Shown: positions 44,568 to 52,385 of the stretch, piece by piece
Numbering within the stretch: position 1 is the first letter of the stretch
How the letters are laid out: every line of letters starts with the position of its first letter
Source: Aeromonas piscicola
GTDB lineage: Bacteria; Pseudomonadota; Gammaproteobacteria; Enterobacterales; Aeromonadaceae
NCBI RefSeq assembly: GCF_000820005.1
Contig: NZ_CDBL01000053.1
Location: forward strand, 7,684 to 71,683
Direction: 5' to 3'
Length of the DNA: 64,000 nucleotides
Notes under the pieces: model-generated
The model's database searches: none
Seen by the model: only the letters and a program-made list of their open reading frames with translations
Told to the model about the DNA's origin: nothing
Made by a program: the position numbers and the translations under genes

Positions 44568-46478
44568 ATGATAGTTGCCAGTCAAATCGAACTGATCCGC
44601 GGCGGCCGCAAGCTGCTGGACAACGCCTCCGCCACCATACACCCGGGCCACAAGGTGGGCCTGGTGGGTAAAAACGGCTGTGGCAAGTCCACCTTTTTTG
44701 CACTGGTACGGGGCGAACTGGCCATCGACAGCGGCAGCTTCAGCCTGCCCGCCGGCTGGCAGATCGCCGGCGTCGCCCAGGAGACGCCGGCCCTTGACTG
44801 CTCCGCGCTGGAGTACGTGATTGACGGCGACAAGGAGTTCCGTTCGCTGGAGGCCCAGCTGGCCCAGGCCGAGCTGGATGACAACGGCATCCTGGTGGCC
44901 GAGCTGCACGGCAGGCTCGACACCATAGGCGCTTACAGCATTCGGGCCCGCGCCGCCGAGCTGCTGCACGGTCTCGGTTTCAGCGACGAGCAACTGGGTT
45001 CGCCGGTGCGCAGCTTCTCCGGTGGCTGGCGCATGCGCCTGAACCTGGCCCAGGCACTGCTCTGCCGCTCCGATCTGCTGCTGCTGGATGAACCGACCAA
45101 CCACCTGGATCTCGATGCCGTCATCTGGCTGGAGAAGTGGCTCAAGGGCTATCAGGGCACGCTCGTGCTGATTTCGCACGACCGCGACTTCCTCGATTCG
45201 GTCATCAGCCGCATCATCCACATCGAGAACGGCAAGCTGAACGAATACACCGGTGGCTACTCCGACTTCGAACTGCAGCGCGCCGAGCAGCTGGCCCAGC
45301 AGCAGTCCATGTACGAGAAGCAGCAGCGGGAGGTGTCCCACATGCAGGCCTATGTGGACCGCTTCCGCTACAAGGCCTCCAAGGCCCGTCAGGCCCAGAG
45401 TCGCCTCAAAGCCATGGAGCGGATGGAGAAACTCCTGCCCGCCCACGCCGACTCCGAGTTCAGCTTCGAGTTTCGCGAGCCGTCGGCCCTGCCGACCCCG
45501 CTCATCGCCATGGAGAACCTCAGCGCTGGTTATGGCGACAAGGTGATCCTGGAGAAGATCAAGATGAACCTGGTGCCGGGTTCGCGCATCGGCCTGCTCG
45601 GTCGCAACGGCGCTGGCAAGTCCACCTTCATCAAGATGCTGTCGGGCACCAATCCGCCCCTGTCGGGCAAGCTGGAGGTGAGCGCAGGGGTCAGCATAGG
45701 CTACTTCGCCCAGCATCAGCTGGAGACCCTGCGGCTCGACGACACCCCCCTCGATCACCTGGCCCGCCTCGCACCGGACAAGTCCGAGCAGGAGCTGCGC
45801 AACTATCTGGGCAGCTTCGGCTTCCACGGTGACAAGGCGCTCGACAAGGTGGCCCCCTTCTCCGGCGGCGAGAAGGCGCGGCTGGTGCTGGCCCTCGTCA
45901 CCTGGCAAAAACCGAACCTCCTGCTGCTGGATGAACCGACCAACCACCTGGATCTGGAGATGCGCCACGCCCTGACCATGGCGCTGCAAGGCTTCGAGGG
46001 CGCCATGGTGGTGGTCTCTCACGACCGGCACCTGCTGCGCACCACCACGGATGACTTCTATCTGGTGCACGGTGGCCGGGTCGAAGCCTTCGACGGTGAT
46101 CTGGACGACTACCACAAGTGGCTCGGCGAGCAGGAAAAAGAGGCCAACGCCAAGCCCAGCGACGGCATCATCTCCGCCAACTCGGCGCTGGCGCGCAAGG
46201 ATCAGAAGCGGCGCGAGGCGGAGTTCCGGCAAGCGACCCGCCCCCTGCGCCAGAAGCTGGAGAAGCTCGAAGCCAGCATGGAGAAACTGCAGACCCGGCT
46301 GGCCGCAGTGGAAGAACAGCTGGCCGATCCCGCCATCTACGAAGAGAGCGCCAAGAACAAGCTCTCCGAACTGCTCAAGTCCCAGGGCCCCATCAAGGAG
46401 GAGCTGGAAGGGGTGGAGCTGGAGTGGATGAGCCTCTCAGAGGAGCTGGAAACCATGGAGCAGGCCTTCTTTGCGTGA
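44568..46478 (+). CDS. yheS: ABC-F ATPase YheS
   Basis: Soluble ABC-F protein of 636 residues with two ATPase cassettes: GKNGCGKST and FSGGWRMRLNLAQALLC with LLLDEPTNHLD in the first, GRNGAGKST and FSGGEKARLVLAL with LLLDEPTNHLD in the second, joined by the linker with RFRYKASKARQAQSR. A Glu-rich coiled coil ends the protein. ABC-F factors act on the ribosome; YheS has been implicated in helping stalled nascent chains. The start MIVASQIELIRGG fits E. coli YheS. The two short genes that follow overlap or nearly touch it. Confidence 0.94.
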   Translation: MIVASQIELIRGGRKLLDNASATIHPGHKVGLVGKNGCGKSTFFALVRGELAIDSGSFSLPAGWQIAGVAQETPALDCSALEYVIDGDKEFRSLEAQLAQAELDDNGILVAELHGRLDTIGAYSIRARAAELLHGLGFSDEQLGSPVRSFSGGWRMRLNLAQALLCRSDLLLLDEPTNHLDLDAVIWLEKWLKGYQGTLVLISHDRDFLDSVISRIIHIENGKLNEYTGGYSDFELQRAEQLAQQQSMYEKQQREVSHMQAYVDRFRYKASKARQAQSRLKAMERMEKLLPAHADSEFSFEFREPSALPTPLIAMENLSAGYGDKVILEKIKMNLVPGSRIGLLGRNGAGKSTFIKMLSGTNPPLSGKLEVSAGVSIGYFAQHQLETLRLDDTPLDHLARLAPDKSEQELRNYLGSFGFHGDKALDKVAPFSGGEKARLVLALVTWQKPNLLLLDEPTNHLDLEMRHALTMALQGFEGAMVVVSHDRHLLRTTTDDFYLVHGGRVEAFDGDLDDYHKWLGEQEKEANAKPSDGIISANSALARKDQKRREAEFRQATRPLRQKLEKLEASMEKLQTRLAAVEEQLADPAIYEESAKNKLSELLKSQGPIKEELEGVELEWMSLSEELETMEQAFFA

Positions 46479-46488
46479 CGAGCAGCTG

Positions 46489-46932
46489 ATGGCAAGCGAA
46501 CGGGTCGCGGTACACGAGTTGCCGACACCGCTGGGCTTCTGGCACTGGAGCGGCAAGGTCTATGGCGAGCGCAGCCAGGACTGGCTCACCGTGCAGGCGC
46601 TGGGGGGCAACGTCAATCTGGCACTGTTGCTGCACCGGCTGGATCAGCTCGGCATAGTGGTCGATCTGACCGATCTGCAACCTGCACTAGTGCAGACTGA
46701 AGCAGTACTGATCCCCTGGCGTACCCTGCGCCAGAGCGCCAAAGCGCGGCTGGATGAGGAAGAGTATCAGGCCATGCTGGCCCACGAACTGGAGCTGGAA
46801 CGGCTGCAACAGGGGGTCCTGTTGCAGAGCCTACGCAGCCTCCCCCTGTTTCGCGGCAAGGGCCACAATTTGTTGAACTATCTATCGTTACTGGGTGCCC
46901 AGCAGGGCCCCCTCAGAGATCTAATATGCTGA
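46489..46932 (+). CDS. TIGR02444-family protein
   Basis: Protein of about 147 residues. TPLGFWHWSGKVYGERSQDW and ALGGNVNLALLLHRLDQLG match the FWxWS and NVNLLLL motifs of the TIGR02444 (DUF2390) family, which has no assigned function. A TTG at 46471, overlapping yheS, is an alternative start. The stop overlaps the rlmJ start by seven bases, so the order yheS-TIGR02444-rlmJ is a tightly coupled transcript. Both neighbours act on ribosomes, which hints at a translation-related role (inference). Confidence 0.8.
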   Translation: MASERVAVHELPTPLGFWHWSGKVYGERSQDWLTVQALGGNVNLALLLHRLDQLGIVVDLTDLQPALVQTEAVLIPWRTLRQSAKARLDEEEYQAMLAHELELERLQQGVLLQSLRSLPLFRGKGHNLLNYLSLLGAQQGPLRDLIC

Positions 46933-47795
46933 GTTATCGCCACGCCTTTCACGCCGGCAACCACGCCGACGTGCTGAAACACGCCGTTCAGGCCCTGATC
47001 ATCGAGTCCCTCAAGAAGAAGGAAAAACCCTTCATCGTGCTGGACACCCATGCCGGTGGCGGTCTCTACGACCTGCGCGGCGACTGGTCCCAGAAGAAGG
47101 CGGAATACGCCGACGGCATAGGCCGGCTGTGGGATGAACGGGCCCAGTGGTCTGCCATGGCCCCCTATCTCGGCGTCATCGAAGAGATGAACCCCGGTCA
47201 AGAAGGAAACGGTGGCGAGCTGCACTACTACCCAGGCTCCCCCGAACTGTCACGCCGTCTCGCCCGCGAGCAGGACAAGCTGGCGCTGATGGAGCTGCAC
47301 AATAACGAGGTGGAAGACCTGCGCGCCAACATGGGCTACGACCCCCGCGTCGCCGTCCACCACCGCGACGGCTTCGAGGGGCTGGTGGCCCTGCTGCCGC
47401 CGACCCCGCGCCGTGGACTGGTGCTGATCGATCCGCCCTATGAGCTGAAGGAAGATTACTTCGCCGTGGTTGATACCCTCAAGAAAGCACAGAAGCGCTG
47501 GGCAACCGGCATCTATGCGCTCTGGTATCCCATCCTGGGTCAGGAAGCGGACAAGTCTCGCGACATGCTCAAGGCAATCAAGCGGGAGAACTTCGGCAAC
47601 GTGCTGGTGGCCGAGCTGGAAGTGGCCGGTCAGACCGCCGATTGGGGCATGAATGGCTCAGGCATGCTGATCATCAGCCCCCCCTGGATGCTGGCCGAGC
47701 AGATTGAAGCCTTCTTGAAACCCTTGTGCGCCAAACTGGCACAGGGCGCCGGTGCCCAGTACAAGGTCGAGTGGCTCAACAAGGCCGCCGACTAA
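46926..47795 (+). CDS. rlmJ: 23S rRNA m6A2030 methyltransferase
   Basis: Methyltransferase of 289 residues that modifies A2030 of 23S rRNA. MLSYRHAFHAGNHADVLKH, LDTHAGGGLYDLRG (SAM binding) and the catalytic LVLIDPPYELK (DPPY) are diagnostic. It matches E. coli RlmJ along its length. Overlaps the preceding gene and is followed by a terminator. Confidence 0.95.
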   Translation: MLSYRHAFHAGNHADVLKHAVQALIIESLKKKEKPFIVLDTHAGGGLYDLRGDWSQKKAEYADGIGRLWDERAQWSAMAPYLGVIEEMNPGQEGNGGELHYYPGSPELSRRLAREQDKLALMELHNNEVEDLRANMGYDPRVAVHHRDGFEGLVALLPPTPRRGLVLIDPPYELKEDYFAVVDTLKKAQKRWATGIYALWYPILGQEADKSRDMLKAIKRENFGNVLVAELEVAGQTADWGMNGSGMLIISPPWMLAEQIEAFLKPLCAKLAQGAGAQYKVEWLNKAAD

Positions 47796-47818
47796 GCCCT
47801 CACCGGTCGCAAGAATGA

Positions 47819-47841
47819 CAAAGCCCCGCAAGGGGCTTTTC
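47819..47841 (+). terminator. Terminator after rlmJ
   Basis: AAGCCCC, four bases, GGGGCTT, TT, with an A run in front. Confidence 0.88.
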
Positions 47842-48022
47842 TATTTCTGCCGTTACCGGTGGCGCGGGGTAAACGCTATGCCTCGGCGGGCGGAACGCCC
47901 CAGCATGGTGGCAGATCCATCACCCTTGATAGGTTCTCCCTATTCAATCACTAGATGAGAATAGTTTTCATTTAATGCAGTTGTGGCGGATACTGCTGTC
48001 ATCACCAGAGGGAGTCACCATC

Positions 48023-48385
48023 ATGAAAAAGACCATCAGCTTTGCCATCCTGCACTTCGGTGTCGCCTTTACCGTGGCTTACCTGCTGACCGGTGAGCTG
48101 CTGACCGCCAGCCTGATCGCCCTGATAGAGCCCGCCGTCAACACGGTCGCCTTCTACTTCCATGATCTGGGCTGGCACAAGTTCAAGCCCAGTCACAGCC
48201 TGCAGGCCAAGACCAGCAGCTTCGCCCTGGTACACTTCAGCGTGGCGTTTGCCGTCGCCTTCCTGCTGAGCGGCGAACTGCTCACCGGCGGCGTGATGGC
48301 CATCATAGAGCCTGCCATCAACACAGTTGTCTTCTTCTTCCACGAGCGGCTGTGGCGCGCCCGTCAGCCACTGGCGCTGGCATAA
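48023..48385 (+). CDS. DUF2061 membrane protein with tandem duplication
   Basis: Protein of 120 residues made of two similar halves: HFGVAFTVAYLLTGELLTAS with LIALIEPAVNTVAFYFHD, and HFSVAFAVAFLLSGELLTGG with VMAIIEPAINTVVFFFHE. Each half is a DUF2061 unit of two membrane helices, so four helices in all. DUF2061 proteins usually have a single unit of 60-70 residues. Function unknown. GGGAGT precedes the ATG. It stands between terminators with its own promoter region in the 227-base gap. Confidence 0.85.
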   Translation: MKKTISFAILHFGVAFTVAYLLTGELLTASLIALIEPAVNTVAFYFHDLGWHKFKPSHSLQAKTSSFALVHFSVAFAVAFLLSGELLTGGVMAIIEPAINTVVFFFHERLWRARQPLALA

Positions 48386-48509
48386 GTCCGGGCCTGCACC
48401 GGATCCGCTCCGCCAACCGGGGTCGCCAAGTGTGAAAAAGCGCTCGGCGGCCCTGCAACATTGTGCTCTAGTAGCCGGGTATCCCACTCGTTTTACTGGA
48501 GTCTTTCCG

Positions 48510-49109
48510 ATGAACAAGCTGCTGCTTGGCCCCCTTCTCTTTGCCCCTCTGCTGGCCTGTGCCGCTACCCCTTCCTTCGACTGTGCCAAGGCCCACGGCG
48601 CCGCCGAACAACTTATCTGCGAGAATGCCGGGCTGGCGGCGCTGGATAACGAACTCGCGGCGCTCTACCCCAAGGCGATCGCCAATTTCTCCGCCGAACA
48701 GGTGAAGACGGAGAAGGCGATGCAGCGCGGCTGGATCAAAGGCCGCAACGAATGCTGGAAAGACAGGGATCCGCGTCAGTGCATCGACGCCAGCTACCAG
48801 ATGCGCATCACCGAATTACAGGTGAAAGGTGGCCAGCTGACGGTGCCGACGCCGGTCGACTACCAGTGCGGCAAAAACGTCACCCTCTCCACCTACTTCT
48901 ATAACGATGCCAAACTGCCCGCCGCCGTGATCAACCTGAGCGAAGGGGATAGCCAGCAACAGGTGCTCGCCTATGAAGCCCCCAGCGCCAGCGGCGCCCG
49001 TTATGAAGGCCAGAACCTCAGCCTCTTCACCAAGGGCACCGAGGCCAGCCTGGAGCGTTATGGCCAGCCGACGCTTAGCTGTACCGAGATCCCGACCAAG
49101 GGCAACTGA
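48510..49109 (+). CDS. LprI-like plus MliC lysozyme-inhibitor protein
   Basis: Exported protein of 199 residues. After a signal peptide ending in LLACAA comes an LprI N-terminal-type domain (about 22-105; SFDCAKAHGAAEQLICENAGLAALD, with conserved cysteines) and then an MliC domain (about 115-195; YQCGKNVTLSTYFYND, SGARYEGQNLSLFTKGTEA). MliC inhibits C-type lysozyme in the periplasm or outer membrane; LprI-type proteins also bind lysozyme. The fusion suggests protection from host lysozyme. GGAG precedes the ATG. Cys in LLAC could make it a lipoprotein. Confidence 0.82.
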   Translation: MNKLLLGPLLFAPLLACAATPSFDCAKAHGAAEQLICENAGLAALDNELAALYPKAIANFSAEQVKTEKAMQRGWIKGRNECWKDRDPRQCIDASYQMRITELQVKGGQLTVPTPVDYQCGKNVTLSTYFYNDAKLPAAVINLSEGDSQQQVLAYEAPSASGARYEGQNLSLFTKGTEASLERYGQPTLSCTEIPTKGN

Positions 49110-49118
49110 CCGCAGTAC

Positions 49119-49144
49119 GGGGGCCGCCAGCAAGCGGCCCCCTT
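49119..49144 (+). terminator. Terminator-like hairpin after the lysozyme-inhibitor gene
   Basis: GGGGGCCGC, a six-base loop, GCGGCCCCC, TT. Very stable stem with a short T run. Confidence 0.75.
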
Positions 49145-49380
49145 GCCGACCACAATCGCGCCACCGCTATGCCAGAGAGTGGCATCAGCCATCCAGAGTC
49201 ACGCACTCGCTAGCGCCGCCTTTCGAAAACGCCTTGCACAGCTCCCCACCATCTATCGATCAAACCGCCTTGTTCATTAATTTGTTGATCCTGCCCAGAG
49301 ATCTTCCATCTCGTCCTTCCCCTCCGCACCAGGCCAGCTAACATACCCGACTGGCAACAAACGCCCCATCGGAGTCACCC

Positions 49381-49449
49381 ATGAGCCATACCAGCCCTAT
49401 CCCGTTGGTTAAAAGCAGCAGACTGGAAGCTGAAATTCAGGGGCGGTAG
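49381..49449 (+). CDS. 22-aa small ORF, copy 2, left edge of the cassette array
   Basis: Reads MSHTSPIPLVKSSRLEAEIQ then GR and stop. CGGAG lies before the ATG at the same distance as in copy 1 (34415), and the upstream DNA (TAACATA, CTGGCAAC, GGAGTCA) is also related. The identical length and the conserved tail with silent differences point to a translated peptide. The cassette array starts about 100 bases further on. No known family is recognised. Confidence 0.5.
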   Translation: MSHTSPIPLVKSSRLEAEIQGR

Positions 49450-49549
49450 CCATGCCGGCGTTTGCCATGACCAAGGTCACACTGATTTTCTATACAGTCG
49501 TAACGGTTGTGTAAAAAGAAGAGGTCAAGCGAATACACTCAGTTTCAGA

Positions 49550-49556
49550 GTTAGGC
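49550..49556 (+). other. GTTAGGC core, left end of the first cassette
   Basis: GTTAGGC fits the GTTRRRY recombination core and is the sequence found at the cassette junction of many attI and attC sites. It lies after the small ORF and before the first cassette gene, so it is the best candidate for the array's left boundary. A matching integrase gene is not in the window. Confidence 0.45.
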
Positions 49557-49682
49557 AGATAAGTCATTGATTTAAAATGTTATTTATGAATTGCTGAATC
49601 AAAATGAAGCGGAGTTAGATAGAAGGCGGTATTAATGTGTTAGTACCGCCCTCCATCTAATTACTGTTAAATTGGGCACAAA

Positions 49683-50039
49683 ATGGAAGTAGCAGAAAAT
49701 TTTAGAACTGAATTGGCTCTTGCTTTAGATCTTCTCGCTGAAGACGAGTGGGCTATAACAAAAGCTAGAGAAAGAACTATTGATAAAATTGAGCAGCCTC
49801 ATATTGCTTTTGAGTCAATCGTTCCAGTGTTGAATCTAGCTATTGAACAACAAGACGAATACGCTTTTATGTCATGTTGTTGGCTGGCTTTACAACTTGC
49901 ACAAAAAGCTAATACAACTGAATTGCCAATTAAGCTACCAGAGACCCTAAAATCACTTACATTATTTTCTGCCAGGTTTTCACCTGCAGCTTTAAATGAA
50001 GTTAACGCAGTCGAAAAGTGGTTTCGCATAAATATCTAG
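49683..50039 (+). CDS. Cassette protein, unknown (118 aa)
   Basis: Protein of 118 residues (MEVAENFRTELALALDLLAE), predicted all-helical with no signal peptide or membrane segment: two helices, then a Leu-rich region (AFMSCCWLALQLAQK). No family is recognised. Base use is AT-rich. The gene fills one cassette between GTTAGGC (49550) and the attC site at 50093. No clear Shine-Dalgarno is seen; AAATTGGGC precedes the start. Confidence 0.55.
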   Translation: MEVAENFRTELALALDLLAEDEWAITKARERTIDKIEQPHIAFESIVPVLNLAIEQQDEYAFMSCCWLALQLAQKANTTELPIKLPETLKSLTLFSARFSPAALNEVNAVEKWFRINI

Positions 50040-50092
50040 GCATTAAATAATATTTTTATGTTAGTAGCTATTAGGTAGCTAAAGAGCCAAAA

Positions 50093-50168
50093 ATTTAACA
50101 AGGCGTTGTAGCATCAGTCGCTTCGCTCCTTGGACAGTTTGTAAGTTGCGCTGAACTTGGCGTTAGCA
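50093..50168 (+). repeat. attC site
   Basis: ATTTAAC (50093-50099) fits RYYYAAC, and TTGGCGTTAGCA ends the site; AACAAGGCGTTG near the left end is the VCR-like start TAACAAnGCG. Length about 76 bases. Confidence 0.65.
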
Positions 50169-50446
50169 GGTTTTCGGGTTTTAATGGTTTTAGTCAGCAG
50201 TTTTGTTTCGGTTCTGCTTGCGTTTCGCGCTCTTAGCGGCCGCGCCAAAAGGTAAAGTTCGCCAGTTTGTGGGTTTGCAGCAAACGGTGGTGGCTGTAGC
50301 GTTGTTCTTCGTGGCTTCGCTTAAATGGCTTATAGACTCCGATTTGGTCGCTTCGTCGCAGTTAACCGGTTTAGTTTTTAATTAAAAGCAGTCTGCCGTT
50401 GTTCGGGTTTGCCAGTGCGGTAAGCCGCCAAAGTTCGGTGTGGGCT
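50169..50446 (+). other. Cassette without a convincing gene
   Basis: Between two attC sites, 278 bases. A weak frame from a TTG at 50203 to 50385 could encode 60 residues with a hydrophobic centre (TVVAVALFFVASLKWLI), but there is no ribosome site and the first part looks like structured DNA. It may be a non-coding or promoter-bearing cassette. Confidence 0.4.
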
Positions 50447-50530
50447 GCTAACAAGGCGCAACACTCGCGGCCTGCTTCCGCTGGGATGCCAACCGCTACG
50501 CGGTCGTCACCCGTGTGCTTTGCGTTATGC
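50447..50530 (+). repeat. attC site
   Basis: CTAACAAGGCGCAACAC at the left and GTGTGCTTTGCGTTATGC at the right pair imperfectly over the R and L boxes. The right core is GTTATGC. The middle (CCGCTACGCGG) can form an inner hairpin. Confidence 0.75.
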
Positions 50531-50542
50531 ATTAAGGATGTC

Positions 50543-50923
50543 ATGAGTATTAATCCAATCAAAGCAGTGATTCCATTATGGTATGCCCAAATGAGTTGGG
50601 CTAAGGAGCTAATTCGGCTTGGATTCGGACTATCGAAAGCAGAAGATATACTTTCTAGAGAAAATCGTGGCTGCAAATTGGTGCCAGGAACAACTTGGTA
50701 TATTCGCACTCATGGCATCGGTGTAGATGTTTTTAAAACTCCTGATGTTGGAGGTATCGATTTTGATTTTGACAAACCCGACCCAGACCCATGGCGTATG
50801 CAGATCTTTGTTGAGAGACAAGTCAATGATGGAAACTTGCCCTATGAGAACTATCGTGAATTACTTGATGATGAAGAGCTAATGAAAAAAGCCATTTCTG
50901 AAGCATTGTCACAAAGTGCATAA
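50543..50923 (+). CDS. Cassette protein, DUF6896-like
   Basis: Protein of 126 residues. The central part HGIGVDVFKTPDVGGIDFDF and PDPWRMQIFVERQ resembles DUF6896 proteins, often found among toxin-immunity or accessory genes; the assignment is from memory. AAGGA stands just after the preceding attC core and eight bases before the ATG, the usual cassette layout. The stop lies five bases before the next attC site. No membrane segment. An immunity-like role is only suggested by the family. Confidence 0.6.
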   Translation: MSINPIKAVIPLWYAQMSWAKELIRLGFGLSKAEDILSRENRGCKLVPGTTWYIRTHGIGVDVFKTPDVGGIDFDFDKPDPDPWRMQIFVERQVNDGNLPYENYRELLDDEELMKKAISEALSQSA

Positions 50924-50927
50924 CAAA

Positions 50928-50995
50928 CGCCAGCACACCGCGCCTTCGGCGCTCGACTCGCAACAAGTTGCTCGCGTGTGTGGCGGGCGTTATGT
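50928..50995 (+). repeat. attC site (well formed)
   Basis: GCATAAC (50928-50934) and GTTATGT (50989-50995) are the outer boxes; CGCCAGCACAC pairs with GTGTGTGGCG. An inner GCGCCTTCGGCGC hairpin is present. About 68 bases, typical of short attC sites. Confidence 0.85.
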
Positions 50996-51009
50996 GCTCC
51001 AGGAACGTT

Positions 51010-51693
51010 ATGGAAGAGATTAGAGAGAAACTGAAGCGGCAGGCCATCGTCTTCGAGATCGGCGGGTTCAAGGCATCCGATGACCCATTAGAAAGCTGGT
51101 TCGGAAAAGTAAACGTCTGCTCCCCGTGGGAAGTGTGGCCATCCATGGATGGCGCTCCGATGCGAGCGCTTTGCCAGATCAACCTAGCCAACCTACCTTT
51201 TCGCCCGTCGGGGCTGACAAACATCGAGTTCATTACACTGTTCATCGACCCAAAAGAACTTCCCTCGAATGCGCCCAACGGACAAAAATGGTGCCTCAGG
51301 ACATACCAATCGCTGTCTGTGCTAGTTCCTATTGGCCAGCCCGATACGAAATCGATGGTCAAGGCGTTTCCGATGCGGCCTCGAGTAGTGGAAGAGGACT
51401 TCCCGTGCTGGGAAGGCCTACCATTTGATATTCCTGAGAGCGTTCAAGACAACTATGAAGATTTGTTTTCGAACGTGTCTGGCTTAAAGCTTGGTGGGTG
51501 GCCGACACTGATCCAATCGGAGATATTCTGGGCTCCTTGGAATCAGCATCCGGCGGCTCCGGAGTACGTATTTCAAGTTGACTCCGAACCGAAAGCTAAT
51601 TGGAACTGGGGCGATGGTGGGGTTGGCTATTTTGGTCGAGGAACTGCCAAAGGCAAAGAAGACGATTGGGCGTGCGAGTGGCAATGTTACTAA
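51010..51693 (+). CDS. Cassette protein, DUF1963 (YwqG-like)
   Basis: Protein of 227 residues. MRALCQINLANLPF, LTNIEFITLFID, LGGWPTLIQSEIFW and NWGDGGVGYFGRG match the DUF1963/YwqG pattern (Q-I-D/N at the start, GG-P-x-x-Q, WGDGG-x-YF). The family has no known activity and occurs in many accessory regions beside toxin or immunity genes. AGGAA precedes the ATG at 51010, 15 bases after the attC core; an earlier ATG overlaps the attC. GC content is higher than in the other cassettes, suggesting a different origin. Confidence 0.7.
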   Translation: MEEIREKLKRQAIVFEIGGFKASDDPLESWFGKVNVCSPWEVWPSMDGAPMRALCQINLANLPFRPSGLTNIEFITLFIDPKELPSNAPNGQKWCLRTYQSLSVLVPIGQPDTKSMVKAFPMRPRVVEEDFPCWEGLPFDIPESVQDNYEDLFSNVSGLKLGGWPTLIQSEIFWAPWNQHPAAPEYVFQVDSEPKANWNWGDGGVGYFGRGTAKGKEDDWACEWQCY

Positions 51694-51699
51694 GTCCGC

Positions 51700-51772
51700 A
51701 CATAACTAGGCGCTCCAAGCGACGGTCAAAAGGCTGTCGCCTTTCGCCCGCGCTTGAGCTTAGTCGTTATGT
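51700..51772 (+). repeat. attC site (well formed)
   Basis: ACATAAC (51700-51706) and GTTATGT (51766-51772) are perfectly complementary. GCTCCAAGCG pairs with CGCTTGAGC apart from extra bases, as expected for L boxes. Confidence 0.85.
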
Positions 51773-51795
51773 CGTATGAATAGAGGACAAGCGAA

Positions 51796-52116
51796 GTGAA
51801 CGTGAGCCAGCCAGCGGAGATGCCTTTCACTAGGGAGGCCGCGATTCAAATGCTGAAGTGGGGAGCGATGCCCGAGCCGTCTCCTTACTCTCATAAGGCA
51901 ATCGCGGAGTGGTGTGATCGGTTTTGGTGCCAGTACCTTGAGGTCGATGCGGAGCCTGAAATTGAGAAGCTACTTCCGATCCTCACCGATGTCGAAACAC
52001 AGTGGGACTTGTACTTGGCCAATACCTATTCAATTGACGAATTAAGATCCGGTAATTTTGAGCAAGTGCGGATTCCGACGGAGTGGTTCCATGAATGGCT
52101 GAGCCAAGCGGCATAA
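51796..52116 (+). CDS. Cassette protein, unknown (106 aa)
   Basis: Protein of 106 residues starting from GTG (GAGGAC seven bases upstream). It has many Trp and acidic residues (KAIAEWCDRFWCQYLEVD, DVETQWDLYLANTY) and looks like a compact soluble helical protein. No family is recognised. The stop overlaps the following attC site, the normal arrangement in a cassette. Confidence 0.6.
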   Translation: MNVSQPAEMPFTREAAIQMLKWGAMPEPSPYSHKAIAEWCDRFWCQYLEVDAEPEIEKLLPILTDVETQWDLYLANTYSIDELRSGNFEQVRIPTEWFHEWLSQAA

Positions 52117-52170
52117 CCCTTCATCGCAGTGGAGCTGCGCTAGCTGGCCCACTGAATTCAAACGTTATAC
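52111..52170 (+). repeat. attC site (well formed)
   Basis: GCATAAC (52111-52117) and GTTATAC (52164-52170). CAGTGG pairs with CCACTG with TT/AA outside. Sixty bases. Confidence 0.8.
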
Positions 52171-52185
52171 GATTAGGAGTAAAAG

Positions 52186-52338
52186 TTGAACCAAATACCC
52201 GCTTCAACTAAGTGGACGTTAGATGCTGCAGGAGATACTGGCCGGTCATCAGTGAATACTGTGTATATGATAGCAGGATCCACAACCTTGGCATTTTGTG
52301 TTTTACTCAGGTTTAGTGTTTACAGCACAATAGGTTAG
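52186..52338 (+). CDS. Small single-pass membrane protein of a cassette (50 aa)
   Basis: Starts at TTG with a near-perfect AGGAG six bases upstream. The peptide reads MNQIPASTKWTLDAAGDTGR, then SSVNTVYMIAG, and a hydrophobic stretch STTLAFCVLLRFSVY near the C-terminus. The position directly after an attC core and the strong ribosome site support translation. No family is known. Its own 3' attC is not recognisable, so this cassette seems decayed on the right. Confidence 0.5.
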   Translation: MNQIPASTKWTLDAAGDTGRSSVNTVYMIAGSTTLAFCVLLRFSVYSTIG

Positions 52339-52385
52339 GTAGTAGCGTTGCTAATTACTTAACGAGGAATGATGAGTCTTGAGTT

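Noticed and set aside
44415-46232. Very long minus-strand open frame continuing the CBS gene
   Set aside because: It is antisense to yheS, has the composition of a GC-rich shadow frame, and the true CBS start has a perfect GGAGG.
49590-49675. Hairpin GTTAGAT...ATCTAAT considered as an attC
   Set aside because: The box order is reversed (GTT first, AAT last), so it does not fit RYYYAAC...GTTRRRY; perhaps a terminator or decayed element.
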